NCBI RefSeq assembly: GCF_016863315.1
Contig: NZ_BOOQ01000030.1
Coordinates: 149,293 to 213,292, forward strand
Direction: 5' to 3'
From: Planotetraspora silvatica
GTDB taxonomy: Bacteria; Actinomycetota; Actinomycetes; Streptosporangiales; Streptosporangiaceae
Length of the DNA: 64,000 bases
Positions within the stretch are counted from its first letter, which is position 1; each line of letters opens with the position of its first letter. The notes beneath the pieces were generated by a model. That model was not told the DNA's origin. It was given only the letters and a program-made list of their open reading frames with translations, and searched no databases. Of this stretch, positions 16,655-24,449 are shown piece by piece. The position numbers and the translations under genes are program-made.

Positions 16655-17577
16655 TCACGCGGCGGACGCTGAGCATCCCCGAACTCGGTCCGGACGGTCT
16701 CGACATCCCGTACTTCGACATCCGAGGTCGCGGGGACGGGCCCCTGCTCACGGTGCTCTCGGGCGTGCACGGGGCCGAGTACGCCTCGATCGCGGCTGTC
16801 CGCGAATTCGTGCGGGATCTCGATGTGGAGACCGTCTCCGGCCGGATCATCGCCGTTCCGGTGGCCAACGTGCCGGCGTTCTGGGCCAGGACGCCGTTCG
16901 TCGTCCCGGCCGACGGCAAGAACCTGAACCGGCACTTCCCCGGTGACCCCGACGGCACGTTCACCGAGGTGCTCGCCCACCATCTGTTCACCTCGTTCAT
17001 GGTCGGCGCCGACTACGTGGTCGACCTGCACGCCGGCGACGTGCCCGAGGCGCTCGAGCCGTTCGCGATCTTCGAGGAGTCCCCGGTCGAGGCGGCGTCG
17101 CGCGACCTCGCCGTGGCGTACGGCGCCGGGCACATCGTCCGGCAGGCCGCGGTGGCACGGACGGTGGCCGGCAGCAGTTGCGCCGCCGCCGCGGATGCCG
17201 GCATCCCGGCCATCATCGCCGAGTCCGGTCAGAACGGCCTGCTCGACCGGGCCGCGATCGACAGGCACGTGGCGGGGCTGAGTAACATCGCCAGGTCCAT
17301 CGGCGTGCTCGACGGTGATCCGTGGCCGGCGCGCGAAGCTCAGTGGCATGAAGGCTGGCACTGGCTGCGCACCGACCGAGCCGGCTGGTGGCAGCCCGCT
17401 GTGACGACGGGGGAGCCGGTGCCGGCCGGTGGGCTGCTCGGAACCATGAGCGACGTCTGGGGTGAGGTGTTCGCCGAGGTGCGGGCGCCCGAGGCCGGTA
17501 CGCCCCTGTTCCTGACGACCAGCCCGGCGGTGTCCGCGGACGGCCTGCTGCTCGGTCTCGCGCGCTCGGGCACCTGA
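16651..17577 (+). CDS. Succinylglutamate desuccinylase/aspartoacylase family protein
   Basis: A 308-residue zinc hydrolase of the AstE/AspA family (M14-like fold). Zinc ligands are His40 and Glu43 (SGVHGAEY) and His127 (VDLHAGD); the substrate-binding NLNRHFPG block is at 91-98, and the probable catalytic Glu191 is in AIIAESGQNG. Family members remove acyl groups from N-acyl-aspartate or glutamate, or act as amidases on similar amides. The Asp/Glu preference of the family fits the upstream beta-aspartyl hydrolase and methylaspartate lyase. ATG overlaps the previous stop (ATGA), and this is the last gene of the run. Confidence 0.84.
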   Translation: MITRRTLSIPELGPDGLDIPYFDIRGRGDGPLLTVLSGVHGAEYASIAAVREFVRDLDVETVSGRIIAVPVANVPAFWARTPFVVPADGKNLNRHFPGDPDGTFTEVLAHHLFTSFMVGADYVVDLHAGDVPEALEPFAIFEESPVEAASRDLAVAYGAGHIVRQAAVARTVAGSSCAAAADAGIPAIIAESGQNGLLDRAAIDRHVAGLSNIARSIGVLDGDPWPAREAQWHEGWHWLRTDRAGWWQPAVTTGEPVPAGGLLGTMSDVWGEVFAEVRAPEAGTPLFLTTSPAVSADGLLLGLARSGT

Positions 17578-17659
17578 AACGTATGTTGTCCCACAAGTTC
17601 AGTGCATGTCTGGTTTCATGCTGTCCTGAGATCAACGGCAGCATCAGAAGGGCACAAAT

Positions 17660-17866
17660 ATGGCCGACGACGAGATCACCCGGACGTTCGCCGAGTTCGA
17701 CGGCGACAACGACGGATACATCACCGCGGCGGAGTTCAAGCTCGCCATGAACGCCCGCCGCGAGGAGGTCAGCGCCGACGACCTCGACTCCATCTTCGAG
17801 CACACCGACGATGACGAGGACGGGCGCATCAACCTGGCGGAGTTCGCGGAGGCGTGGAACGCCTGA
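17660..17866 (+). CDS. Small EF-hand calcium-binding protein
   Basis: A 68-residue acidic protein made of two canonical EF-hands. Loop 1 is Asp14-Asp16-Asp18-Tyr20-Thr22 with Glu25 at position 12. Loop 2 is Asp50-Asp52-Asp54-Arg56-Asn58 with Glu61. Both loops have the central Gly at position 6. No other domain is present, so it is probably a cytoplasmic calcium buffer or sensor like the small CabB-type proteins of Streptomyces. AGAAGGGCAC upstream provides the ribosome site. It is a single gene, with an 82-bp promoter gap behind the peptidase run and a convergent regulator downstream. Confidence 0.88.
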   Translation: MADDEITRTFAEFDGDNDGYITAAEFKLAMNARREEVSADDLDSIFEHTDDDEDGRINLAEFAEAWNA

Positions 17867-17904
17867 GGAACGCCCGACGGGACGGCCCCGCCCACCTGCA
17901 CGGC

Positions 17905-18756
17905 TCAGCCGTCGGCGGGCAGGCGGGGCGTCCGCGTCGCAGGGCGGTCATCGACGAGCGTGGCCAGCGCGGCCAGCGCGCGCTCGGACGGGCTGCCGGG
18001 GGCGGCCTGGCCGACGATGAGTTTCTGACCGGGGTCGCCCGTGATGTCGAAGACCTGATAGTGAAGGGTCATCTCACCGACGACGCGATGACGGAAGCGG
18101 ATAGACGGGTTGGTCTTGGCCTGGACGTCGTGGCGAGCCCAGATCCGGCGAAATTCCTCGCTCGCGCGTGAGAGTTCCTCGACCAACGTGACCAGGGACG
18201 GGTCGTCGTGCGCGCCCGCCACAGCGCGCAGATGGGCCACCTTGGCCCGGGCCTCCTGCTCCCAGTCGCGGTAGAACTCGCGTGCCGCGGGGTTGAGGAA
18301 CGTCAGCCGCAACAGGTTGTCGTTGCCGTCCAGCCCCGCGTAGAAGGCGGACGCCAGCGGATTGGCGGCCAGCACGTCCCACCAGCGATTCACCACGAAC
18401 GCGACCGCGTGGTCGCACCGGTCGATGAGCCGCCGCACGTCCGGGTCGACGCGATCCGCCTGCTCGGAGGGCGGGAGCTTGTTCCGGGGCCGTGCGAGCT
18501 CGAACAGGTGCGCGCTGGCTTCGAGATCGAGTCGCAGGACGCTCGCGAGGGCGTCGAGCACGTGCTCCGACGGGTGGCGGTCCCTGCCCTGCTCCAGCCG
18601 GACGTAATAGTCGGTGCTGACGCCGGCCAGCATGGCCACCTCGTCGCGGCGGAGCCCCGGCGTCCTGCGGCGATCGCCGGCCTCCGCCAGCCCGACCTGA
18701 TCAGGGGTCATGAGCTGCCGCCGGGCGCGGAGGAACTCACCAAGAGCGGTCCTCAT
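17905..18756 (-). CDS. XRE-family regulator with MmyB-like ligand-binding domain
   Basis: A 283-residue regulator. The N-terminal helix-turn-helix is seen in RRTPGLRRDEVAMLAGVSTDYYVRLEQGRDRHPSEHVL... (about residues 25-65), and the C-terminal MmyB-like PAS-type domain begins near residue 100 with the typical VNRWWDVLAANPLASAFYAG. ATG at 18756 is used; the frame runs far upstream through the neighbouring gene in another frame. Such regulators are abundant in actinomycetes and often control an adjacent divergent SDR or reductase gene, but here the neighbour is an EF-hand gene reading toward it. A GC-rich imperfect hairpin around 17880-17933 may terminate both. Confidence 0.87.
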   Translation of the reverse strand: MRTALGEFLRARRQLMTPDQVGLAEAGDRRRTPGLRRDEVAMLAGVSTDYYVRLEQGRDRHPSEHVLDALASVLRLDLEASAHLFELARPRNKLPPSEQADRVDPDVRRLIDRCDHAVAFVVNRWWDVLAANPLASAFYAGLDGNDNLLRLTFLNPAAREFYRDWEQEARAKVAHLRAVAGAHDDPSLVTLVEELSRASEEFRRIWARHDVQAKTNPSIRFRHRVVGEMTLHYQVFDITGDPGQKLIVGQAAPGSPSERALAALATLVDDRPATRTPRLPADG

Positions 18757-18877
18757 ACCGGACAGGCTAGAAACCTTCACATCAAATATGGGCAAAGGAG
18801 TAGTACACGCTCGTTCAGACCCGTGGCCGAGGCGGAGAAGCCGGCCGTCCGACGGTCGACGGCCGTGGGCGCGACCG

Positions 18878-19690
18878 TCAGGCCATGTCCCAGAGCAGGC
18901 GGTAGTAGGCGATGCGGTCCCGGTCCGGGGTGATCCCGTACGCGTCGTAGACGATGCCGTCGTATCCCGGGCCGTAGTTCCACTCCGTGCTCCACGCCGC
19001 GACCGCGAGGTCGGCCCATCGGTCGGCCACTCCGAGCGAACCGAGGTCGACGTGCGCGGCGAACGTCCCCTCGTCGTGAAGCAGGGTGTTGGGGGCGCAC
19101 GCGTCCCCGTGGCAGACGACGAGACGGTCGACGGCGGGCGGTTCGCCGATACGCGCCCGGGCCTCCGCGAGATCGAGGTGCCGGTGCTCGGAGAACCGGT
19201 CGGCGGGTCCCTCGCCGCCGGCGATGCGTTCGTCGGCGCGTGCGAGCCGTCGGGCGATGCTCCAGTCGAACGGGCACCGGTCCACGGGCAGGGCGTCGTG
19301 GAGCAGGCGCAGTCCTCGGCCGATCGCGGCCGCGGCGGTCGCCGGGTCGGCGGTCCAGTGCGGGTCCACCGCCGAGCGGCCGGGTACCGCCGCCGTGACC
19401 AGCCACGTCCCTTCGGTGTCCGCCCCCTGCCCGACGACTCGCGGGACGGTCGCCCATCGTCGTGCCCAAGCCAGGCGCTCGGCCTCGCCGGGGAGGTCGA
19501 TCTCCGGGGTGCCGGCGGCGATCCACTTGACGTACCGGGTGCCATCATTCCCGCCGCCGAGGCGGAACGTCAGGCCGCCGAGTTCGTTGCGCCACACCGG
19601 AGTGACGGTGTCGCCTCCGGCGAGTGCCGAGACGGCGCCGGGGACGGGCACGGGGCCGGTCGGTATCTCGGAGGTGACGGGACGGCTCAT
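18878..19690 (-). CDS. Aminoglycoside 3'-phosphotransferase-like kinase
   Basis: A 270-residue APH-family kinase. The catalytic loop is VCHGDACAPNTLL (HGDxxxxN) near residue 180 and the metal-binding segment HVDLGSLGVADRWADLAVA follows about 20 residues later. The HGDAC / LGVADR phrases are characteristic of the APH(3') branch, which phosphorylates kanamycin/neomycin-type aminoglycosides. The N-terminal nucleotide lobe (FRLGGGNDGTRYVKW) is intact and length matches the family. ATG 19690 is chosen because the upstream open extension is not family-like. Whether it confers resistance cannot be told from sequence; intrinsic actinomycete homologues of unknown substrate are common. Confidence 0.82.
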   Translation of the reverse strand: MSRPVTSEIPTGPVPVPGAVSALAGGDTVTPVWRNELGGLTFRLGGGNDGTRYVKWIAAGTPEIDLPGEAERLAWARRWATVPRVVGQGADTEGTWLVTAAVPGRSAVDPHWTADPATAAAAIGRGLRLLHDALPVDRCPFDWSIARRLARADERIAGGEGPADRFSEHRHLDLAEARARIGEPPAVDRLVVCHGDACAPNTLLHDEGTFAAHVDLGSLGVADRWADLAVAAWSTEWNYGPGYDGIVYDAYGITPDRDRIAYYRLLWDMA

Positions 19691-19815
19691 GACGTGACGG
19701 TAACCCGGTACCCGGGTACAGGATGCACCCCGGATCATGCCGCCGGGCAGGCACGGCCACTCCATCGAAGATCGGCCTCGGGGTTGAGCGGCCGGGAACC
19801 GGATAGCCTCGCAGG

Positions 19816-20235
19816 GTGAACGGCACATCCCGCCCCCGTCGTCCATCGCCGCGCGCCGCCGGGCCCTGCCCCTGCGGCCTGCCCGCCGCGTATGGTGAAT
19901 GCTGCGGCCGGTTCCACGCCGGGCAGCCCGCGCCGTCGGCGGAGGCGCTCATGCGCTCGCGCTACGCCGCGTTCGCGGTCGAGGACGAGGCCTACCTCCT
20001 GCGGACCTGGCACCCCACCACCCGGCCGGCCCGCGTCGAGTTCGAGCGGGGCATGCGGTGGACCGGGCTCGAGATCGAGGAGGTCTCCGGGGGGAGCCCC
20101 TTCCACACCACCGGCACCGTCACCTTCCGCGCCGGTTACGCCCACCGCGGGGAGCCCGGTGAGCTGCGTGAGCGGAGCCGGTTCACGCGGCATGAGGGTG
20201 CCTGGGTCTACGTCGACGGCGTCGTCACGACCTGA
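19816..20235 (+). CDS. YchJ family protein (SEC-C type zinc motif)
   Basis: A 139-residue protein with the YchJ/UPF0225 layout. An N-terminal zinc-binding CPCGLPAAYGECCGRFH is at about residues 18-34, then the AEALMRSRYAAFAVEDEAYLLRTWHP helix and a central sheet ending in SRFTRHEGAWVYVDG. Function is unknown in general. GTG at 19816 is the only start that keeps the whole zinc motif with a short basic leader. It lies alone between the APH-like gene and a beta-lactamase-fold gene. Confidence 0.85.
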   Translation: MNGTSRPRRPSPRAAGPCPCGLPAAYGECCGRFHAGQPAPSAEALMRSRYAAFAVEDEAYLLRTWHPTTRPARVEFERGMRWTGLEIEEVSGGSPFHTTGTVTFRAGYAHRGEPGELRERSRFTRHEGAWVYVDGVVTT

Positions 20236-20335
20236 CCGGGCACGCGTCGCCCGTCGTGAGGTCGGGAGCCGGGTTCCGGGCTCATATGATCAGGAGCCGT
20301 ACGCAGCTCAACCTGAGCACGAGGAGAAGTGAGTG

Positions 20336-20974
20336 ATGGCCGCCCGTATCGAGCACCTGGTCACCTCGGGCGTGTTTTCGCTCGACGGAGGCAACTGGGA
20401 CGTCGAGAACAACGTCTGGATCGTCGGCGACGACACCGAGGCGATCGTCATCGACGCCGCCCACGACGCGGACGCCATCGCTGAGGCGCTCGGCGGGCGT
20501 ACCCTCCGCGCGATCGTGTGCACGCACGCGCACAACGACCACATCGACGCCGCTCCCGCCCTGGCCGGCCGTACGGGTGCTCCCATACTCCTGCACCCCG
20601 GCGACCTGCCGTTGTGGAAGCAGACCCACGCGGAGCGGCTGCCCGACGGTGACCTCGCCGACGGCCAGGTGTTGTCGGTGGCCGGCACCCGGCTCACCGT
20701 GCTGCACACGCCCGGCCACGCCCCCGGTGCCGTGTGCCTGCACGCGCCCGACCTCGACGAGCACGGCACCGTTTTCACCGGCGACACCCTGTTCCAGGGG
20801 GGACCCGGAGCCACCGGGAGGTCGTTCTCCGACTTCCCCACCATCATCGACTCCATCCGCGACCGCCTCCTGGCCCTGCCGGCGGAGACGCGCGTCCGTA
20901 CCGGCCACGGCGAGTCGACCACCATCGGCGCCGAGGCTCCCCATCTGGAGGAGTGGATCGCGCGCGGCCACTGA
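20336..20974 (+). CDS. Metallo-beta-lactamase-fold hydrolase
   Basis: A 212-residue MBL-fold protein of the glyoxalase II-like group. The metal motif HxHxDH is THAHNDHID at about residues 61-69; later ligands are in HTPGHAPG and TGDTLFQGGPG, and GHGESTTIG ends the site. It resembles actinobacterial mycothiol-dependent or generic thioester hydrolases; the true substrate is not visible. GTG 20333 and ATG 20336 are adjacent. ATG 20336 sits 8 bases after AGGAGA and is preferred. A similar-sized second MBL-fold gene follows 71 bp downstream. Confidence 0.87.
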   Translation: MAARIEHLVTSGVFSLDGGNWDVENNVWIVGDDTEAIVIDAAHDADAIAEALGGRTLRAIVCTHAHNDHIDAAPALAGRTGAPILLHPGDLPLWKQTHAERLPDGDLADGQVLSVAGTRLTVLHTPGHAPGAVCLHAPDLDEHGTVFTGDTLFQGGPGATGRSFSDFPTIIDSIRDRLLALPAETRVRTGHGESTTIGAEAPHLEEWIARGH

Positions 20975-21045
20975 GGTGCGGCCGCCCGGTCCGAAGAACG
21001 AGTCGATAGCCGGAGCGGGCTGAAATTTCCTGACATAGTGGGCGC

Positions 21046-21675
21046 ATGCGCTTGATCAAGTATGGGCACGCCTGCGTGCGCCTGGAGGTCGGCGGCAGGG
21101 TGCTCGTCATCGACCCGGGCACCTTCTCCGAGGCCGAAGCCCTCGACGGGGTCGATGAGGTGCTGGTGACCCATGAGCACCCCGACCATCTCGACGTGGA
21201 AAAGCTTCTGGCGGCGAGCGAACGCAACTCCGCGTTCCGGGTCCACATGCCGCCGTCGGCCGTGGAGGAGGCGCCCGAGCTCGGCGGCGCGGCGATCGCC
21301 GTCGAGGTGGGGCGGCGTTTCACCGCGGCGGGGTTCACCGTCGACGTCGTGGGCGGGGCGCATGCCGAGATCTATGACGGCCTGCCCGGCTGCGCCAACG
21401 TCGGGTTCATCGTCGACGGCGACGTCTACCACCCCGGCGATTCGCTGTTCGTCCCACGATCGCCGGTGGGGACGCTGCTCGTGCCGGCCGCGGCCCCCTG
21501 GCTCAAGCTCGCGGAGGCGCTGGACTTCGTGCGAGCGGTGAAGCCGATGCGGGCGTTCCCGATCCACGACGCCACCCTCAACGACCTGGGCCAGGATTAC
21601 TTCGACTCCTGGATGGAGTTCAAGGGCGGGACCGACTACGCGCGAATTCCGGCCGGGGGATCCGCGGAGATCTGA
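21046..21675 (+). CDS. UlaG-like metallo-beta-lactamase-fold hydrolase
   Basis: A 209-residue MBL-fold protein. It starts with the L-ascorbate-6-phosphate lactonase-like phrase LIKYGHACVRLEVGGRVLVIDPG, has the metal motif THEHPDHLD near residue 45, and later metal-site blocks HAEIYDG and HPGDSL. The C-terminal FPIHDATLND supplies another histidine. This is the UlaG/RNase Z-like clade common in actinomycetes; no specific substrate is implied. It is unrelated in detail to the MBL gene just upstream, so the pair is not a recent duplication. Confidence 0.86.
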   Translation: MRLIKYGHACVRLEVGGRVLVIDPGTFSEAEALDGVDEVLVTHEHPDHLDVEKLLAASERNSAFRVHMPPSAVEEAPELGGAAIAVEVGRRFTAAGFTVDVVGGAHAEIYDGLPGCANVGFIVDGDVYHPGDSLFVPRSPVGTLLVPAAAPWLKLAEALDFVRAVKPMRAFPIHDATLNDLGQDYFDSWMEFKGGTDYARIPAGGSAEI

Positions 21676-21788
21676 ATCTCCTGCCCCAGGACCGATGTGT
21701 CCAGCGGCCGAAGGGATCGCCCACCTGGCGGACGCCGTTTCCTGGGGCCGCTGCTCCTCGATGTGCTCGACCGGGCCTCGCGGCGCTC

Positions 21789-22472
21789 CTACGGCCAGAG
21801 CCGGTGGCGGGTCCAGCCTCCGCCGGCGCGCTCATAACGCAGACGGGTGTGACGACGCCGCTCGTCGGCCTGCCAGAATTCGACTTCCGCCGCGGCCAGG
21901 GCGTAGAGCGTCCAGTCGGTGGAGACCAGGTCCGGGTCGGCCGCGATCCTGGTCAGGGCTTCCTGCAGGGCCGCCTCCGCCTCGGCGGGGTCGTCGAGGA
22001 CCTGCGACTGACGACTGCTGAGCGCCTCGGCCCGGGCACCGGGTGAGCGTGCGAGGAAATCGGCCGCGCTCGCTTCGGCGCCGGTCGGTGTGACGGCTCC
22101 GCGGACGCGGATCTGGCGGCCCTGTCGCGGCCAGTGGAACGTCAGCGCCGCATGCGGGTTGGCCTCCAGTTCGCGTCCTTTGCGGCTGGACGCGCTTGAG
22201 GCGAAGTACCAGTTTCCGGACGTGTCGACGTCCTTGCAGATCAGCACGCGTGCCGACGGCCGCCCGTCCTCGTCGGCCGTGGAGAGCGTCATCGCGTGGG
22301 GTTCGGGCACCCCGCCATCGATCGCCGAGGTCAGCCATTCGACGAACAACGTGACCGGATCGCCGGGCGCGGTCTCGGGAAGGAACAGCGGCAGTTCGAA
22401 CGCGAAGACCGGCAACGAACGCAACAGACGCCTGACGTCGCTCTGCTCAGCCGACGGGCTCTTCTGAGACAT
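21789..22472 (-). CDS. Pyridoxamine 5'-phosphate oxidase family protein (PdxH/PhzG-like)
   Basis: A 227-residue flavoprotein with both expected domains: the FMN-binding split barrel (PHAMTLSTADEDGRPSARVLICKDVDTSGNWYFAS and SSRKGRELEANPHAALTFHW) and the C-terminal dimerisation region with VEFWQADERRRHTRLRYER and the closing WTRHRLWP. In true PdxH the C-terminal block reads close to EFWQG..RLHDR; here the HDR is changed to HTR, so it may be a PhzG-like or otherwise diverged oxidase. It is divergent from the cyanase gene across 81 bp containing a 12-bp palindrome. Confidence 0.85.
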   Translation of the reverse strand: MSQKSPSAEQSDVRRLLRSLPVFAFELPLFLPETAPGDPVTLFVEWLTSAIDGGVPEPHAMTLSTADEDGRPSARVLICKDVDTSGNWYFASSASSRKGRELEANPHAALTFHWPRQGRQIRVRGAVTPTGAEASAADFLARSPGARAEALSSRQSQVLDDPAEAEAALQEALTRIAADPDLVSTDWTLYALAAAEVEFWQADERRRHTRLRYERAGGGWTRHRLWP

Positions 22473-22508
22473 GGGGTCGTTCTATCACCGCTATCGCTCG
22501 AAAGAGGA

Positions 22509-22520
22509 ACTGTATACAGT
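22509..22520. promoter_or_regulatory. 12-bp palindrome in the pdxH-like/cynS divergent region
   Basis: ACTGTATACAGT is a perfect palindrome, placed 34 bp before the cyanase ATG and 37 bp before the oxidase ATG. TGTATACA cores are typical of GntR-family operators. No GntR gene is adjacent, so the regulator would act from elsewhere. Confidence 0.5.
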
Positions 22521-22553
22521 ATGGAACACGCTCGATCATGAGAAAGAGGGATC

Positions 22554-22997
22554 ATGCTCACCAAGCGCGAAGCAGTCGAAGCCGTCCGCCAAGCCAAGGT
22601 GGTGACGGGCGTGACCTGGGCACAGCTCGCCGAGGCCGTCGGGCGGCCGCCGGTGTGGACGACTGCCGCACTGCTCGGCCAGCACCCCATGAGCAAGGAC
22701 GAGGCGGCCACGGCCGCTGCTCTGCTCGAACTCGGGGAGGACGCGGCCCTCGCCTTCCAACTGCAGCCCACTCGCGGGGCGCTCGACGCCGCCGTCCCCG
22801 TCGATCCGACCATCTACCGGCTCCACGAGGTCGTCCAGGTGTACGGGCCGACCATCAAGGAACTGATCCACGAGCAGTGCGGCGACGGCATCATGAGCGC
22901 CATCAATTTCCGCCTCGACGTGCGGCGCGTCCCCGACCCGGCCGGCGACCGGGTCGTCATCACCCTCGACGGGAAGTACCTCCCCTATCAGTGGTGA
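22554..22997 (+). CDS. cynS: Cyanate hydratase (cyanase)
   Basis: A 147-residue cyanase that converts cyanate and bicarbonate to ammonia and CO2. The catalytic triad can be read as Arg89, Glu92 and Ser115 (YRLHEVVQVYGPT...DGIMSAINF), offset by exactly seven from E. coli Arg96, Glu99 and Ser122. The N-terminal helical domain (residues 1-80) and C-terminal interlaced region ending in DGKYLPYQW are complete. ATG 22554 follows AGAGGG by about 4-8 bases. No carbonic anhydrase or cyanate transporter lies adjacent; the next gene is an APC permease 140 bp away. Confidence 0.96.
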   Translation: MLTKREAVEAVRQAKVVTGVTWAQLAEAVGRPPVWTTAALLGQHPMSKDEAATAAALLELGEDAALAFQLQPTRGALDAAVPVDPTIYRLHEVVQVYGPTIKELIHEQCGDGIMSAINFRLDVRRVPDPAGDRVVITLDGKYLPYQW

Positions 22998-23138
22998 CAG
23001 CCGGGCGCGGCTCGCCCCGACGCCCACGTGGGCTCACCCCTGATCTCTCCTCGGCCCGGGGCGACCGGTTCCCGCACACGCGGCTTGGGTATCGTCGCCG
23101 ACTGTCGGAGACGCTTCGCGCCGGTGGAGGGTTGGCCA

Positions 23139-24398
23139 ATGGCTGGGACGCCGATCCACTCCGCGCTGGAGCGTCGCCTGGGTCTGACCGATGCCGTGGT
23201 GATCGGCCTCGGGGCGATGATCGGAGCCGGGATCTTCGCCGCTCTCGCGCCGGCGGTGCGGGCCGCCGGGTCGGGGCTGCTGCTCGGCCTGGCCCTCGCC
23301 GCCGTGGTCGCCTACTGCAACGCCACCTCCTCCGCCCGGCTGGCCGCCCGGTACCCGGCTTCCGGCGGCACCTATCTCTACGGCCGCGAGCGGCTCGGGG
23401 ACTTCTGGGGCTATCTGGCCGGGTGGGCGTTCGTGGTCGGGAAGACCGCCTCCTGCGCCGCCATGGCGCTCACCGTCGGCTCCTACGTCTGGCCCGGCCA
23501 GGCGCACGCGGTCGCGATGGTCGCGGTGGTGGCGCTGACCGCGGTCGACTACGCCGGGATGCGGAAGTCCGCCGGCCTCACCCGGGTGATCGTCGCGGTG
23601 GTCCTGGCCGTGCTCGCCGCGGTGGTGGCCGGCGGTCTCGGCTCCGGCGAGGCGGACGCCGCGCGCCTGGCCATCGGAGGGGACGTCACCTTCGGCGGGG
23701 TGCTGCGGGCGGCAGGCCTGTTGTTCTTCGCCTTCGCCGGATATGCCCGCATCGCCACCCTCGGTGAGGAGGTTCGCGACCCGGCCCGCATCATCCCCCG
23801 CGCGATCCCGCTCGCCCTGGGCATCACGCTGGCCGTCTACGCGGCGGTCGCGATCGCGGCGCTGGCCGTACTGGGCGGGACCGGGCTGAGCGAGGCGACC
23901 GCGCCGCTCGCCGACGTGGTCCGCGCCGCCGGGCTGCCCGGCCTGGTGCCGGTGGTGCGTGCCGGCGCGGCGGTGGCCGCGCTCGGCTCACTGCTGGCGC
24001 TCATCCTCGGGGTGTCACGCACGACCTTGGCCATGGCCCGCGACCGGCATCTGCCGCATGTCCTGGCCGCCGTCCATCCGCGGTTCAAGGTGCCGCACCG
24101 CGCCGAGCTCGCGGTCGGCGTCGTCGTCGCCGTGCTCGCGGCGACGGTGGATGTGCGCGGCGCGATCGGTTTCTCCTCCTTCGGGGTGCTGGTGTACTAC
24201 GCCGTCGCCAACGCCAGCGCATGGACCCTCACCCCGGACGAGGGCCGGCCGCCCCGAATCGTGCCCGCGCTCGGTCTGGCCGGCTGCCTGGCGCTGGCCT
24301 TCGCTCTGCCGGTCTCCTCGGTCATCTCCGGGGCCGCGGTGCTGGCCGTGGGAGCCGCCGTCTACGGAGTACGCCGGACGGTCGTGGCACGCCCGTGA
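23139..24398 (+). CDS. APC-family amino acid permease
   Basis: A 419-residue integral membrane transporter with about 12 hydrophobic segments. The APC signature IGLGAMIGAGIF is in TM1 (residues about 22-33) and a TM3-like ASGGTYLYGRERLG follows. The loop VSRTTLAMARDRHLPHVLAAVHPRFKVPHRA is the typical TM8-TM9 region of basic/neutral amino-acid permeases. ATG 23139 follows GGTGGAGGG, and a longer upstream frame has no membrane features. Substrate unknown. Being next to cyanase does not by itself make it a cyanate importer, since those are usually of other families. Confidence 0.87.
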   Translation: MAGTPIHSALERRLGLTDAVVIGLGAMIGAGIFAALAPAVRAAGSGLLLGLALAAVVAYCNATSSARLAARYPASGGTYLYGRERLGDFWGYLAGWAFVVGKTASCAAMALTVGSYVWPGQAHAVAMVAVVALTAVDYAGMRKSAGLTRVIVAVVLAVLAAVVAGGLGSGEADAARLAIGGDVTFGGVLRAAGLLFFAFAGYARIATLGEEVRDPARIIPRAIPLALGITLAVYAAVAIAALAVLGGTGLSEATAPLADVVRAAGLPGLVPVVRAGAAVAALGSLLALILGVSRTTLAMARDRHLPHVLAAVHPRFKVPHRAELAVGVVVAVLAATVDVRGAIGFSSFGVLVYYAVANASAWTLTPDEGRPPRIVPALGLAGCLALAFALPVSSVISGAAVLAVGAAVYGVRRTVVARP

Positions 24399-24399
24399 C

Positions 24400-24434
24400 G
24401 GATGCCCGCGGGGTAGCAGCGGGCGCGGGCATCC
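24400..24434. terminator. Bidirectional hairpin terminator
   Basis: A perfect 11-bp stem GGATGCCCGCG / CGCGGGCATCC with a 13-base loop sits between the permease stop and the convergent phospholipase stop. It can serve both transcripts; no T-run is present. Confidence 0.75.
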
Positions 24435-24449
24435 GCGGGGGAGGGGCGC

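Noticed and set aside
20336..21675. Two metallo-beta-lactamase-fold genes as a tandem duplication
   Set aside because: Their motifs and N-termini belong to different clades (glyoxalase II-like and UlaG-like), so they are not recent copies.
23001..23138. Longer start of the APC permease at 23028
   Set aside because: The added 37 residues are hydrophilic and Arg-rich, and ATG 23139 has a good ribosome site and gives the normal permease N-terminus.
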